A stretch of 64,000 bases of DNA from Sphingomonas sp. 32-66-10 (GTDB taxonomy: Bacteria; Pseudomonadota; Alphaproteobacteria; Sphingomonadales; Sphingomonadaceae). The position numbers and the translations under genes were made by a program. The DNA lies in NCBI GenBank assembly GCA_002280565.1, contig NCEF01000004.1:62001-126000 (forward strand), read 5' to 3'. Numbering within the stretch: position 1 is the first letter of the stretch; each line of letters opens with the position of its first letter. Shown here one piece after another: positions 55,420 to 64,000 of this stretch. The notes under the pieces were generated by a model. It worked only from the letters and a program-made list of their open reading frames with translations. It had not been told where the DNA came from and made no database searches.

Positions 55420-56066
55420 CAGCGGATTCCGGTCATGCCCGGCGCATGGACGCGGTCTATGCAGCGCAGCGGCACATCTATGACGCAACGCGGAAATATT
55501 ATCTGCTCGGGCGCGATCGGCTGATCGATGAGCTGGCGCCGCCTCCAGGGGGCGCGGTGCTGGAGGTCGGTTGCGGTACCGCGCGCAACCTGATCCTTGC
55601 CGCGCGGCGCTGGCCGCAGGCGCGCTTCTATGGCGTCGACATTTCCGAAGCGATGCTGGAGACGGCGCGCGCCAAGGTGGCCAAGGCCGGGCTTTCCGAC
55701 CGGATTGCGCTGGCGCAAGGCGATGCCACGGCATTCGATCCGCAGACGCTGTTCGGCGTTGCGGCATTCGACCGGGTGTTTGCCAGCTATACGCTGTCGA
55801 TGATCCCCGACTGGGTCGGCGCAATCGCCCAGGGCGCGCGCGTGCTGGCGCCGGGCGGGGTGCTGCACATCGTCGATTTCGGGCAGCAGGAGCGGATGCC
55901 GCAGTGGTGGCGACGGATGCTGTTCGGCTGGCTCGACCGGTTCCACGTTACCCCGCGCCGCGAGCTGCCGGTGGCGCTGCGCCATGTCAGCCGCGAGCAG
56001 GGGCGCGAGTTCGGGTTCGAGACGCTGCTACGCGGCTATGCCTGGGCCGGAACGATCCGGGCCTAG
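55416..56066 (+). CDS. btaB: BtaB-type SAM-dependent N-methyltransferase
   Basis: A 216-residue class I methyltransferase, start GTG overlapping the btaA stop. The SAM loop is VLEVGCGTARNLI (near residue 47), with YGVDISEAML and the DFGQQERMPQWW segment after it. Next to btaA this would add three methyls to the homoserine lipid, completing DGTS, as in Rhodobacter. The fit in position and length is good. Without the neighbour it would be a generic methyltransferase. Confidence 0.85.
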   Translation: MTADSGHARRMDAVYAAQRHIYDATRKYYLLGRDRLIDELAPPPGGAVLEVGCGTARNLILAARRWPQARFYGVDISEAMLETARAKVAKAGLSDRIALAQGDATAFDPQTLFGVAAFDRVFASYTLSMIPDWVGAIAQGARVLAPGGVLHIVDFGQQERMPQWWRRMLFGWLDRFHVTPRRELPVALRHVSREQGREFGFETLLRGYAWAGTIRA

Positions 56067-56644
56067 TCCTTCCAGCCCCAGGGCAGCGGCGGCGTCGCGA
56101 TCGGCCGGGTCAGGTCGAACTCCACGCGGAAATGGCGACCGGGGCGGCGCAGTTCATAGGCGAAGCGCGTCGGCGTCACCTCCATTGCCCAGATATTGGT
56201 GACCGATACGGCGCGATCATTGGCGCGGAACAGCGCGATCGAATCGGCGTCGACCGGGAAATCCTGTCGCTCCGCCGTCCCGGGCGTGGCGGTGTCGCCG
56301 CCATACAGGGTGAGGACGTCGCTGGTGCCGTCCTGATGCCGGTGGTCGTGCTTCAGCCGGACGCCGGTCGCGGTGCGGGTCAGCACCCAGGTGCGCGAGC
56401 GGTCTTCACCGACATGGAAGGGGATGCGTACGCGGTTCGCCTCGCACGCGGCGACATGCATCACCAGCGGCTGGCTGGCGAAGCTCGCGTCCGCCGCGTC
56501 GGTGGTGACGACGCGCCCGGCATAGGCCTTGCCGCAATGCGCGGCGATTGCCAGCATGAAGCGGTCCTGCGGGTCGGGGGCACGCCCCTGCCCCGCGCAG
56601 CCGGCCAAAGCGAGCGCGGCAGTGGCGCAGAGCAGGCCTCTCAT
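56063..56644 (-). CDS. Hypothetical lipoprotein
   Basis: A 193-residue protein with a lipoprotein signal (MRGLLCATAALALAGCAGQ, lipobox Cys at residue 16). Its ATG overlaps the stop of the SDR gene as ATGA. The body has no known family: HCGKAYAGRVVTTDAAD, then VWVLTRTATG-like beta strands (TWVLTRTATGVRLKHDHRHQDG) and a C-terminal PPLPWGWKD. It converges on btaB. Perhaps it is an envelope sensor or binding protein; function unknown. Confidence 0.75.
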   Translation of the reverse strand: MRGLLCATAALALAGCAGQGRAPDPQDRFMLAIAAHCGKAYAGRVVTTDAADASFASQPLVMHVAACEANRVRIPFHVGEDRSRTWVLTRTATGVRLKHDHRHQDGTSDVLTLYGGDTATPGTAERQDFPVDADSIALFRANDRAVSVTNIWAMEVTPTRFAYELRRPGRHFRVEFDLTRPIATPPLPWGWKD

Positions 56645-57411
56645 TTGCCGCCGCGTGCCTGTTTGCGCATCGACCCGCGCATGAAGCGCGATGCGAACCA
56701 CATGCGGCGTGCGGTCTTGCCGACCAAGGTGTGGAGCCGGTCGCCATGCACCGCCTCCCAGGCGAGCCGCGCGGCTTCTTCGACCGGCGTGAATTCCAGC
56801 CGGGCCGCCTTCACGCGTTCGCGCATCGTCGCGTTGCTGCCCACGGGCAGGCCGTCGAGGATCGCGGTGTCGATGAAGCTGGGCAACAGCGCGCGCACCC
56901 GGATGCCGTCGGCGACCCATTCGGCGTCGAGCGATTCGGTAAAGCCGCGCACGGCGAACTTGGTCGCCGAATAGATCGCAACGCCGCCCGTGCCATAGAT
57001 GCCCGCCGCCGAGGCAGTGTTGAGCAAGCAGCCGCCACTCGCCTTCAGATATTTATGCCCGGCATGCGCGCCCCACACCACACCCATCAGGTTGATATCG
57101 ACGCAGCGCTGCAGCTCCTCCACCGGCGTATCGGCGAATACGCCACCAACGCCGATCCCGGCATTGTTGAACAGCACGTCGATCCGCCCGGCGATGCCAG
57201 CGAACTCCACCAGCGCGACGTCCCAGGCCGCGCGGTCGCGCACGTCGAGCACATGCGTGGAGACCGGTGCATCGCCGAGCAGCGCTGCGGTTTCGGCCAT
57301 CCCGGCCTCGCTGATATCGGCAAGGCCGACGCGCCAGCCGCGCGCGGAGAAGTAGCGCGCAACCGCGCGGCCGATCCCCGAACCGCCGCCGGTGATGAAG
57401 ATCGCCTGCAT
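56641..57411 (-). CDS. SDR family oxidoreductase
   Basis: A 256-residue short-chain dehydrogenase: cofactor loop ITGGGSGIGRA (near residue 6), LADISEAG after strand two (an Asp, so NAD is likely), NNAGIGVGG (near 84), a serine in LNTASAAGIYG (near 135), and YSATKFA (Tyr-Lys near 148). The C-terminal tail is basic (RRMWFASRFMRGSMRKQARGG), which may hold it at a membrane. It is divergent from the ABC importer. Substrate unknown. Confidence 0.86.
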   Translation of the reverse strand: MQAIFITGGGSGIGRAVARYFSARGWRVGLADISEAGMAETAALLGDAPVSTHVLDVRDRAAWDVALVEFAGIAGRIDVLFNNAGIGVGGVFADTPVEELQRCVDINLMGVVWGAHAGHKYLKASGGCLLNTASAAGIYGTGGVAIYSATKFAVRGFTESLDAEWVADGIRVRALLPSFIDTAILDGLPVGSNATMRERVKAARLEFTPVEEAARLAWEAVHGDRLHTLVGKTARRMWFASRFMRGSMRKQARGGK

Positions 57412-57469
57412 GACGCTCCCCTCCTGTATGTTTTGACCTAGAGTGGATCATTCCTCACAATGCGCCGCG

Positions 57470-58237
57470 ATGCCAGCACAAACCGGCCCCGCCATCGCCC
57501 TGAGCGACGTTTCCAAGGCATTTGGCGCCACGATCGCGCTCGATTCCGTGTCGCTGACCGTCGCGGCAGGCAGCTTCGTCGCGCTCGTCGGGCAGTCTGG
57601 CTCAGGAAAATCCACGCTTCTCAAGACGATAAACCGTCTGGTCGAGCCCGACCACGGCAGCGTGACGATTGATGGCGCACCGGTGGATGGCGCAGCACCG
57701 CATCTGCTTCGCCGCCGAATCGGATATGTATTTCAGTCGATTGGGCTGTTTCCGCACATGAATGTCGCCGAAAATATCGCGATCGGGCTGCGTATCGCAG
57801 GCGCGCGCGACTCGGATGCCCGAGTCGCGGAGCTGTTGATGCTGGTCGATCTGCCGGGCGATGTCGCGGCGCGGATGCCCGATCAGCTGTCGGGCGGGCA
57901 GCGCCAGCGCATCGGCGTGGCGCGCGCGCTGGCCACGGCGCCGGGATGCCTGTTGATGGACGAACCGTTTGGTGCGCTCGATCCCGTCACGCGCGATGAG
58001 CTCGGCCGGGCGGTGCGCGCACTGCACGACCGGCTGGGCCTCACCACGGTCATGGTGACGCACGACATGGCCGAGGCGCTGTTGCTCGCGGACCGGGTGT
58101 TGGTAATGCAGGCGGGGCGAATCGTTGCCGATGCGGCCCCGGCGGCATTGGCGCGCGGCGAAGGCGGGCCGGAGGCGCAGGCGCTGATCGCCGTGCCGAT
58201 GCGGCAGGCCGATGCGCTGGAGGCACTGAAGGCATGA
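57470..58237 (+). CDS. Glycine betaine/choline-type ABC transporter ATPase
   Basis: A 255-residue ABC ATPase. Walker A is GQSGSGKST (near residue 41), the ABC signature LSGGQRQRIGVARAL (near 138), Walker B CLLMDEPFGALDP, and the H-loop THDMAEAL. Sequence and gene order (followed by a fused permease and binding protein) place it with OpuC/ProV-type importers of glycine betaine, choline or related osmolytes. A GTG at 57443 is an alternative start. Confidence 0.9.
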   Translation: MPAQTGPAIALSDVSKAFGATIALDSVSLTVAAGSFVALVGQSGSGKSTLLKTINRLVEPDHGSVTIDGAPVDGAAPHLLRRRIGYVFQSIGLFPHMNVAENIAIGLRIAGARDSDARVAELLMLVDLPGDVAARMPDQLSGGQRQRIGVARALATAPGCLLMDEPFGALDPVTRDELGRAVRALHDRLGLTTVMVTHDMAEALLLADRVLVMQAGRIVADAAPAALARGEGGPEAQALIAVPMRQADALEALKA

Positions 58238-59760
58238 GCACCGCCTTTGCCCGCGTGCCCGAATTGATGGCGAGCCATTTGCTGCTGGCGATGGCGGCGA
58301 TGGCGCTGGGGATTGCGATCAGCCTGCCACTGGCGGTGGCGGCGGCGCGCAACGCGACGCTGGGGCGGATCGTGCTCGGCGCGGCCAGCCTGATCCAGAC
58401 GATTCCGTCGCTGGCGCTGCTGGCGTTGTTCTACCCCGTGCTGCTGGCGCTGCGCGGGCTGGTCGGCGACTGGCTGCCGGCGCTCGGCTTCCTCCCCGCA
58501 TTGCTGGCGCTGACGCTGTATGCGATTCTGCCGGTGTTGCGGAATGCGACGACGGCGCTGGTGACGCTCGACCCGGCGTTGCGCGAGGCGGCGGACGGCG
58601 TGGGCATGACCGCATGGCAGAAATTGCGGCTGGTCGAAGCGCCGATCGCCGCCCCGGTGGTGATGGCGGGCATCCGCACCGCCGCAACCTGGACGATCGG
58701 GGCGGCGACGCTGTCGACCACCGTGGGCCAGCCAAGCCTGGGCGACCTGATCTTTGCGGGCCTGCAGACGCAGAACTGGGCGCTGGTGCTGGCCGGATGC
58801 GTTGGAGCGGCCGCACTGGCGCTGGGCGTGGACCTGATCCTGAGCGTGGCCGAGGGCGGGATCCGTGAACGCAAGCCGATGCTGGTGCGGATGAGCGCGG
58901 GGACACTGCTCGCCGCGCTCTGCGCCGCCGCTTTCGCGCTGGCCCCGGCGGCAGGCGGGCAGACGGTGGTGATCGGAGCCAAGGGCTTTTCCGAGCAGTT
59001 CATCCTTGCCCGACTGATCGGGCAACGGCTGGAAGCCGCGGGCTATCGCGTCGAATATCGCGAGGGGCTGGGATCGGCGGTTGCGTTCGGCGCACTGATC
59101 GGCGGCGATATCGACGTGTCGGTCGATTATTCGGGGACGATCTGGACCAACCAGATGAAGCGCAGCGACGTGCCGCCGCGTGACGCAATCGTGACGGGCG
59201 TCGGTGACTGGGTAAGCAGCACGCATGGCGTGACGATGCTGGGATCGCTGGGCTTCGAAAATGCCTATGCGTTCGCGATGCGTGGTGACGATGCGCGGCG
59301 GCGCGGGATTGCGACGTTGGCCGATCTGGCGGCGCAGGCACCGGGGCTGGACCTGGCGACCGATGTCGAATTTCTGGAGCGGCCCGAATGGCGTGCGGTG
59401 CGCGATGCCTATGGCCTGCGCTTCAAATCGGCGCGGCCGTATCAGCCGACCTTCATGTACCGCGCGCTGGCGAGTGGGCGGGCGGATGTGATCCCGGCTT
59501 TTTCATCCGACGGGCGGATCGCTGCGGACCGGCTGGTCGTGCTGGACGATCCCAAGGGGGCGATCCCCGGCTATGACGCGATCCTGATGATCGCGCCAGA
59601 TCGCGCCGACGACGCACGGTTCCAGGCGGCGCTGCGCCCGCTGGTCGGCAAGATCCCGGTCGAGGCGATGCGCGAGGCGAATCTGATGGTCGACCGGGAC
59701 ACAGACAAGAAGTCGCCGGATGAGGCGGCGCGGTGGCTGGCGGGGAAGCTCGGGCTTTAA
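58234..59760 (+). CDS. ABC permease fused to an osmolyte-binding domain
   Basis: A 508-residue fusion. Residues 1-215 are an OpuC-type permease with about five helices and the coupling loop [20 protein letters not shown] (near 110). After a hydrophobic linker near 220-240, residues 245-505 are an OpuAC-type binding domain beginning [19 protein letters not shown] and including the cation-cage type segments [10 protein letters not shown] and AYGLRF. Fusions like this serve glycine betaine/choline/proline betaine uptake. Its start overlaps the ATPase stop by 4 bases. Confidence 0.9.
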   Translation: MSTAFARVPELMASHLLLAMAAMALGIAISLPLAVAAARNATLGRIVLGAASLIQTIPSLALLALFYPVLLALRGLVGDWLPALGFLPALLALTLYAILPVLRNATTALVTLDPALREAADGVGMTAWQKLRLVEAPIAAPVVMAGIRTAATWTIGAATLSTTVGQPSLGDLIFAGLQTQNWALVLAGCVGAAALALGVDLILSVAEGGIRERKPMLVRMSAGTLLAALCAAAFALAPAAGGQTVVIGAKGFSEQFILARLIGQRLEAAGYRVEYREGLGSAVAFGALIGGDIDVSVDYSGTIWTNQMKRSDVPPRDAIVTGVGDWVSSTHGVTMLGSLGFENAYAFAMRGDDARRRGIATLADLAAQAPGLDLATDVEFLERPEWRAVRDAYGLRFKSARPYQPTFMYRALASGRADVIPAFSSDGRIAADRLVVLDDPKGAIPGYDAILMIAPDRADDARFQAALRPLVGKIPVEAMREANLMVDRDTDKKSPDEAARWLAGKLGL

Positions 59761-60047
59761 TCCACCAGCGCGTCGATCGCGCGAGCCATATCGATGTCGC
59801 GGCCCGACAGGCCGCCGGCGTCATGGGTGGTCAGCAAGATGTCGACGCGGTTCCACACGTTCGACCATTCGGGGTGATGGTCGGCCTTTTCGGCGAGCAA
59901 CGCGACCTGGGTCATGAACGCAAAGGCCTGGCTGAAATCGTCGAAGGTGAAGCTGCGCGTGATCGCGTCGCGGCCGGTGTCGTGATCCCATTCGGGCAGA
60001 CCCTCGAGCGCGTCGTCGCGTTCCGCCGGGCTCAGTTGTTCGACCAT
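59757..60047 (-). CDS. phhB: 4a-hydroxytetrahydrobiopterin dehydratase
   Basis: A 96-residue pterin-4a-carbinolamine dehydratase. The pattern [35 protein letters not shown] holds the paired catalytic histidines in KADHHPEW, and [17 protein letters not shown] follows. It recycles the pterin used by aromatic hydroxylases; no phhA is in the window. It overlaps the ABC gene stop by 4 bases (convergent). Confidence 0.93.
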   Translation of the reverse strand: MVEQLSPAERDDALEGLPEWDHDTGRDAITRSFTFDDFSQAFAFMTQVALLAEKADHHPEWSNVWNRVDILLTTHDAGGLSGRDIDMARAIDALVD

Positions 60048-60086
60048 TCTTCCCCTCCGTTGCTGGGTGCGGCATAGCGCGGGTTG

Positions 60087-60497
60087 ATGGCAGACAAAAC
60101 CGAGACTTTCGCGCCAAGTGCGGAACAGATGGAAGCGCTCGCGCGCGCGGCGCTGGCCCGGATTCCCGAGCCGTTCGCCAGCCACCTGCCCGACATCGTA
60201 CTGATCGTCGAAGATTTTGCCGATGACGACACGCTGCGCGAGATGGGGATGGAGGACCCGTTCGAGCTGACCGGCCTCTATTCCGGGCGGCCGGTGGGCG
60301 AGAAGGAGGGGTTCGCGATCGGCGAGATCCCGCAGCCCGACACGATTCACCTCTATCGCATCCCGCTGCTCGCCGAATGGGTCGAGACGGGCGTGAGCCT
60401 GGAGGCGCTGGTCCGCCACGTCGTGGTGCATGAGGTGGGGCATCATTTCGGCCTTAGCGACGAGGATATGCACGCGCTGGAAGACAGCGTCGCGTGA
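60087..60497 (+). CDS. Small zinc metallopeptidase family protein
   Basis: A 136-residue protein of the bacterial zincin-like family (DUF1025). The zinc motif [21 protein letters not shown] near the C-terminus has HExxH followed by a downstream Asp. No signal peptide. The start is the ATG at 60087 (a TTG precedes it). It overlaps ccmA by 4 bases. The family's substrates are unknown. Confidence 0.88.
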   Translation: MADKTETFAPSAEQMEALARAALARIPEPFASHLPDIVLIVEDFADDDTLREMGMEDPFELTGLYSGRPVGEKEGFAIGEIPQPDTIHLYRIPLLAEWVETGVSLEALVRHVVVHEVGHHFGLSDEDMHALEDSVA

Positions 60498-61078
60498 GCG
60501 ATTGCGGCATCCGGCTGGAGGGCGTGGCGTGCGCGCGCGGCGGGCGGATGCTGTTCGATGGGCTCGATCTGGCGCTGGAGCCGGGTGGCGGGGTGCTGGT
60601 GACCGGGCCGAATGGCGCGGGCAAGTCGAGCCTGATCCGGATCGTTGCGGGGCTGTTGCGGGCGAGCGCGGGGCGGGTTTCGGTGACCGGCGAGATGGCC
60701 TTGCTGGCCGAGGCGGCGGGGCTGGACCCTGAATTACCCGTTGGTGAGGCGCTGCGCTTCTGGGCCGGGTTGGATGGGCGGCGCGATGCGGTTGCGGGGG
60801 CGCTGGAGGCCGTGGGACTGCTGCACCTCTATCCGGTGCCGGTGCGGATGCTGTCGACCGGGCAGCGCAAGCGCGTCGGGATCGCGCGGGTGGTGGCGAG
60901 CGGGGCGCCGATCTGGCTGCTCGACGAGCCGGCCAACGGCCTGGACCATGGCGCGATCGGGGTGCTGGGCGGGCTGATCGCGGCGCACCGCGCGGCGGGC
61001 GGGATCGCGGTGGTGGCGACGCATCTGCCGATCCGGATGCAGGGCGCGGGCGAGATCGTAATCGGGGGCAGCGCGTGA
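60494..61078 (+). CDS. ccmA: Heme exporter ATPase CcmA
   Basis: A 194-residue ABC ATPase of cytochrome c maturation system I. It is short, as CcmA is: Walker [10 protein letters not shown] (near residue 38), signature [15 protein letters not shown] (near 122), Walker [11 protein letters not shown]. With CcmB it loads haem for delivery to CcmE. CcmC and the rest of the set are not beside it. Its stop overlaps the ccmB start by 4 bases. Confidence 0.93.
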   Translation: MSDCGIRLEGVACARGGRMLFDGLDLALEPGGGVLVTGPNGAGKSSLIRIVAGLLRASAGRVSVTGEMALLAEAAGLDPELPVGEALRFWAGLDGRRDAVAGALEAVGLLHLYPVPVRMLSTGQRKRVGIARVVASGAPIWLLDEPANGLDHGAIGVLGGLIAAHRAAGGIAVVATHLPIRMQGAGEIVIGGSA

Positions 61079-61719
61079 GCGGGTTTAGCGCACTGGTCGC
61101 ACGCGAGCTGCGCCGGGCATGGGCGGCGGGCGGCCTGACGCTGCCGATCGCCTTCTTCCTGCTGGTGGCCGTGTTGTTTCCGTTCGCGGTGGGGCCGGAG
61201 CCGAAATTGCTGGCGCGGATCGGCGGCGGGGTGATCTGGGCGGCGGCACTGCTCGCCGCGCTGCTGCCGGTCGAGCGGCTGGTCGCGCCCGATCTGGAGA
61301 GCGGCGTGCTCGATCAGCTTGCCGTGCGCGGCTGGAACGACGCGAGCGTCGCGGCGGCGAAGATCGTCGGCCATTGGCTGGGCTTTGCGCCGGCCCTGCT
61401 GCTGGCGTGCGCGGTGGCGAGCGGGTTGCTGGGCCTCTCGCTGGAACAGGCGCTGGCGGCGGGGCTGAGCTTGTTGATCGGCACGCCGGGGCTGGCGGCT
61501 CTGGGCGTCGCGACCGCCGCGCTGACTGCAGGGCTGCGCGGCGCGGGCGCGGTGGCGGGGCTGGTGATGCTCCCCTTCGCGGTGCCGCTGCTGATCTTTG
61601 GCGCGGGGGCGATGGGGAGTGATCCGAGCGCGGTGAAGCTGCTGGGCGCGGTGAGCTTGCTGCTGGTGGCCGGGTGCCCGTTCGTGGCGGGTGCGGCGAT
61701 GCGGATGGGGCGGGGTTAG
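61075..61719 (+). CDS. ccmB: Heme exporter permease CcmB
   Basis: A 214-residue membrane protein with six helices, the membrane partner of CcmA. Family segments: the front [33 protein letters not shown], and [24 protein letters not shown], then the small-residue helices near the end. After its stop the strand changes, so ccmC and ccmD must be elsewhere. Confidence 0.94.
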   Translation: MSGFSALVARELRRAWAAGGLTLPIAFFLLVAVLFPFAVGPEPKLLARIGGGVIWAAALLAALLPVERLVAPDLESGVLDQLAVRGWNDASVAAAKIVGHWLGFAPALLLACAVASGLLGLSLEQALAAGLSLLIGTPGLAALGVATAALTAGLRGAGAVAGLVMLPFAVPLLIFGAGAMGSDPSAVKLLGAVSLLLVAGCPFVAGAAMRMGRG

Positions 61720-62024
61720 GCGTCTGGCGTCAACTCATCTGTGTAGACGACGATCGCTGAGCCATTCTGAAGCGAAGTTTCAAGCGCGGCATCGAGTATC
61801 TCATCACCCATAGGCTCACCGCTGATTGGCTTGCCTCTTTTTAGCTGAACCATCATCCACCCTGCTCCGGTCGCTGCGCCTTCGGCACGCCGCTGTGCAG
61901 CTTCGAAATCGGCTGCTGTGACGAAGATAAGCAGAGCGTGGCGAGCGCTCGGCCGACGACCTTCAACCTGGCCGACGACTGCCTCCACGGAAAAGAGGAA
62001 CGGATACTCGGTCACCGACTCCAC
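61716..62024 (-). CDS. Hypothetical protein, 102 residues
   Basis: A small soluble protein of no known family: FLFSVEAVVGQVEGRR, then ALLIFVTAADFEAAQRRAEGAA and [12 protein letters not shown]. The alternating strands and helix suggest a compact alpha/beta fold. It overlaps the ccmB stop (convergent, 4 bases) and the methyltransferase stop by 13 bases. Base composition is a little lower in GC than its neighbours. Confidence 0.6.
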   Translation of the reverse strand: MESVTEYPFLFSVEAVVGQVEGRRPSARHALLIFVTAADFEAAQRRAEGAATGAGWMMVQLKRGKPISGEPMGDEILDAALETSLQNGSAIVVYTDELTPDA

Positions 62025-62881
62025 CGCGCAAAAATCGCCGTCGGCAGCACCAGCCCCCTAGCCTCCTCGCGCACGCCGAGTTCGCCGCATTCCACTTTGC
62101 CGCCCAAATCGGCGAAATGCTGGTTGAGCAACTCGCCGATCGCCAGCGCCGACATGCGGATCGCGTAGACCGTCAGGAACAGAAACCGCGACTCTGCGTC
62201 GAGCAGCTGGCGGCAATCGGCGATCAGGCCGGGGAGGTCGCGTTCGAGTTGCCACACCTCGCCGGTCGGGCCGCGGCCATATTTGGGCGGGTCGAGCAGG
62301 ATGCCGTCATAGCGGCGGCCGCGGCGCACCTCGCGCGCGACGAACTTGGCGGCGTCGTCGATGATCCAGCGGACGGGCTTGTCGGTCATGCCTGACAGCG
62401 CGGCGTTGCCCTTGGCCGCCTCAACCGACTTCTTCGACGCATCGACATGGACGAGTCTGGCGCCCGTTGCCGCCATCGCCAGCGTGCCGACGCCGGTATA
62501 GCCGAACAGGTTCATGACCTCAGGTGCCTCGGCCCCGGCGGTCTGGTCGCGCATCCAGCTCCACACCGGCGCCATGTCTGGGAAGAATCCGAGATGGCGG
62601 AAGGGCGTGGTCTGCGCGGTGAACTTCGCCTCGTTCCATGCGAGCGGCCAGCCTTCGCGCGGGACGGGTTTGGTGAACACCCAGCGACCGCCGCCCTCGT
62701 CATCGGGTGCGGGCATGAATTCGCCATGCGCGTCCCAGTCGGGCGACGCGGGCGCCCACATCGCCTGCGGCTCGGGGCGGATGAAGCGGTAGTCGCCATA
62801 GCGTTCGAGCTTGCGGCCATGGCCGGAGTCGACGAGGCCGTAATCGGCCCAGGGCTCGCCGGTGAGGGTGATGAGGTTCAT
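62012..62881 (-). CDS. RlmI-like class I SAM methyltransferase
   Basis: A 289-residue methyltransferase resembling the RlmI/YccW rRNA cytosine methyltransferases but without their N-terminal PUA domain. SAM-site MNLFGYTGVGTLAMAATGA (near residue 121), VHVDASKKSVEAAKGN, and the catalytic-type motif LLDPPKYGRGP (near 197) are present. The start MNLITLTG at 62881 is preferred; an ATG at 62893 with GGGGAG upstream is possible. Targets are probably RNA, but this is not certain. Confidence 0.83.
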   Translation of the reverse strand: MNLITLTGEPWADYGLVDSGHGRKLERYGDYRFIRPEPQAMWAPASPDWDAHGEFMPAPDDEGGGRWVFTKPVPREGWPLAWNEAKFTAQTTPFRHLGFFPDMAPVWSWMRDQTAGAEAPEVMNLFGYTGVGTLAMAATGARLVHVDASKKSVEAAKGNAALSGMTDKPVRWIIDDAAKFVAREVRRGRRYDGILLDPPKYGRGPTGEVWQLERDLPGLIADCRQLLDAESRFLFLTVYAIRMSALAIGELLNQHFADLGGKVECGELGVREEARGLVLPTAIFARWSR

Positions 62882-62929
62882 GGGGTGCCCCATAACCATT
62901 ACTCCCCTGCAAGGGGAGGGGGACCGTCC

Positions 62930-62957
62930 TCCTCCCCTGAGCAAGCTCAGGGGAGGA
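62930..62957. terminator. Hairpin between thrC and the methyltransferase gene
   Basis: TCCTCCCCTGAGC, loop AA, GCTCAGGGGAGGA: a perfect 13 bp stem just after the thrC stop on the minus strand. There is no T tract, so termination is possible but not sure. Confidence 0.45.
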
Positions 62958-62962
62958 ATGGA

Positions 62963-64000
62963 TCAGGATTTGGGCGTGCCGCGCTCTGCCACATAGCCCG
63001 TGATCGCCTCAAACGTCGCGGGTAGGACGTCATAGCGTTCCTCGCGGTCGAACAGGTCGCCGACTCGCGCCGGGAGGGTCGGGCGGATGCCGGTGGCGCG
63101 TTCGACCGCGTCGTCGAACTTGGCCGGGTGCGCCGTGGCGAGGGTGACGATCGGCACGTGCGGCGGGAGCGCAACCCGCTGCGCGGCGGCGAGGCCGATG
63201 GCGGTGTGGGGGTCGAGAATCTCGTCGGCGCGGGCATGCGCCCAGGCCATGGCGCGCGACATGTCGTCCGCCTCGATCCGGTCGCTCGCGAACAGCGATG
63301 CCGCGCCCTGTTGCTGGGCGTTGGTCAGGCGCATCGCCTTGGTCGATTCGAATCCGGCCATTTGCGCCGCGAGCGCGGGACCGTCGCGCCCGGCAAGGTC
63401 GAACAACAGGCGTTCGAAGTTCGAGCTGACCTGAATGTCCATGCTCGGCGCGGCGGTCGGCGTCACGGTGCCCGCCGAGTAATCGCCGCTCGACAATGCG
63501 CGGTGGAGGATGTCGTTGACGTTGGTCGCGACGATCAGCTTGGCGACCGGAAGGCCCATCTTTGCCGCGACATAGCCGGCGAACACATCGCCGAAATTGC
63601 CGGTGGGCACGCTGAACGCCACTTCGCGCGCCGGCGCGCCAAAGCTGACGGCGGCGTAGAAATAATAGACCACCTGCGCCATCAGCCGCGCCCAGTTGAT
63701 CGAATTGACCGCGGTGACGTGGAAACGGCCCGAGAAATCGGGGTCGTTGAACATCGCCTTCACGAGTGCCTGGGCGTCGTCGAAGCTGCCCTCGATCGCG
63801 ATGTTGTGGACGTTGGGCGCGAGGACGGTAGTCATCTGGCGGCGCTGAACGTCGCTGACCCGCCCCTTGGGGTGGAGCATGAAGATGTCGATCCCCGCAC
63901 GCCCCGCCACCGCGTCGATCGCGGCCGAGCCGGTGTCGCCGCTGGTCGCGCCGACGATGGTGAGGTGGCGGTCGGTGCCGGTCAGGAATTTCTCGAACAA
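62963..64000 (-). CDS. thrC: Threonine synthase (runs off the right edge)
   Basis: The frame is open to the window end, so the true start and the PLP lysine are missing; only the C-terminal 345 residues are seen. ATSGDTGSAAIDAVAG (PLP phosphate loop), AVNSINWARLMAQVVYYFYA and VPTGNFGDVFAGYVAAKMGLP are diagnostic. The enzyme converts phosphohomoserine to threonine. The long E. coli-like form is typical of alphaproteobacteria. Confidence 0.95.
   Translation of the reverse strand: MFEKFLTGTDRHLTIVGATSGDTGSAAIDAVAGRAGIDIFMLHPKGRVSDVQRRQMTTVLAPNVHNIAIEGSFDDAQALVKAMFNDPDFSGRFHVTAVNSINWARLMAQVVYYFYAAVSFGAPAREVAFSVPTGNFGDVFAGYVAAKMGLPVAKLIVATNVNDILHRALSSGDYSAGTVTPTAAPSMDIQVSSNFERLLFDLAGRDGPALAAQMAGFESTKAMRLTNAQQQGAASLFASDRIEADDMSRAMAWAHARADEILDPHTAIGLAAAQRVALPPHVPIVTLATAHPAKFDDAVERATGIRPTLPARVGDLFDREERYDVLPATFEAITGYVAERGTPKS

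Overview
The window reads as chromosomal DNA of a high-GC alphaproteobacterium, most likely a Sphingomonas-type member of the Sphingomonadales. The basis is gene content and protein style: a CcrM-type GANTC methyltransferase, CarD, a two-part PntA with a neighbouring 41-residue aa3 oxidase subunit IV, a SUV3-like helicase paired with an S4 protein, a 531-residue isocitrate lyase, and BtaAB betaine-lipid enzymes. No rRNA, phage, transposase or CRISPR array is visible. The one RNA gene is tRNA-Lys(TTT). Both edges cut genes: a HerA-type ATPase on the left and threonine synthase on the right. Genes are dense, with many 4 or 8 base stop/start overlaps that imply translational coupling. The species name is inference.

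Layout. 0-8.8 kb: HerA-like ATPase, LamG and M23 envelope proteins, SUV3-like helicase plus S4 protein, ferredoxin fdxA, carD, and two head-GIN proteins. 8.8-15 kb: parts of the ligase-associated DNA damage response set (PdeM, DEXH helicase, exonuclease). The exonuclease is broken and the ATP-dependent ligase is absent. A sirtuin follows. 15-20 kb: era, rnc and lepB, then pgi. 20-29 kb: gor, a dicarboxylate symporter, glmM and a chain of small genes, a PanE-like reductase, thiD, rnhB, and an unknown 473-residue exported protein of lower GC. 29-33.7 kb: aceA back to back with ccrM, with a regulatory-looking gap rich in GANTC and DnaA boxes, then folP.

33.7-43 kb: an SDR enzyme, cytochrome b561, an NtrC-type regulator, then coxIV-pntAA-(two small genes)-pntAB-pntB, a membrane protein and a winged-helix protein. 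43-48.5 kb: tRNA-Lys, folK, a family 5 uracil-DNA glycosylase, the putrescine route aguA/aguB, and an M28 peptidase. 48.5-53.5 kb: rpsD, trmJ-like, nrdR, glyA, rpiB. 53.5-60 kb: btaA-btaB, an SDR, and a two-gene betaine/choline-type ABC importer. 60-64 kb: phhB, a small zincin, ccmA-ccmB, a methyltransferase, and thrC.

The intergenic DNA carries several dispersed palindromic families: three REP-like elements with 32 bp arms (one carrying a nested palindrome), two elements with long GTCACCCCGG termini, CTCCCC...GGGGAG hairpins, and a 59 bp repeat in two copies. Most genes are housekeeping. The points most worth checking are the decayed ligase-associated repair cluster, the aceA/ccrM intergenic region, the composite REP, the low-GC unknown gene, and the btaAB neighbourhood.
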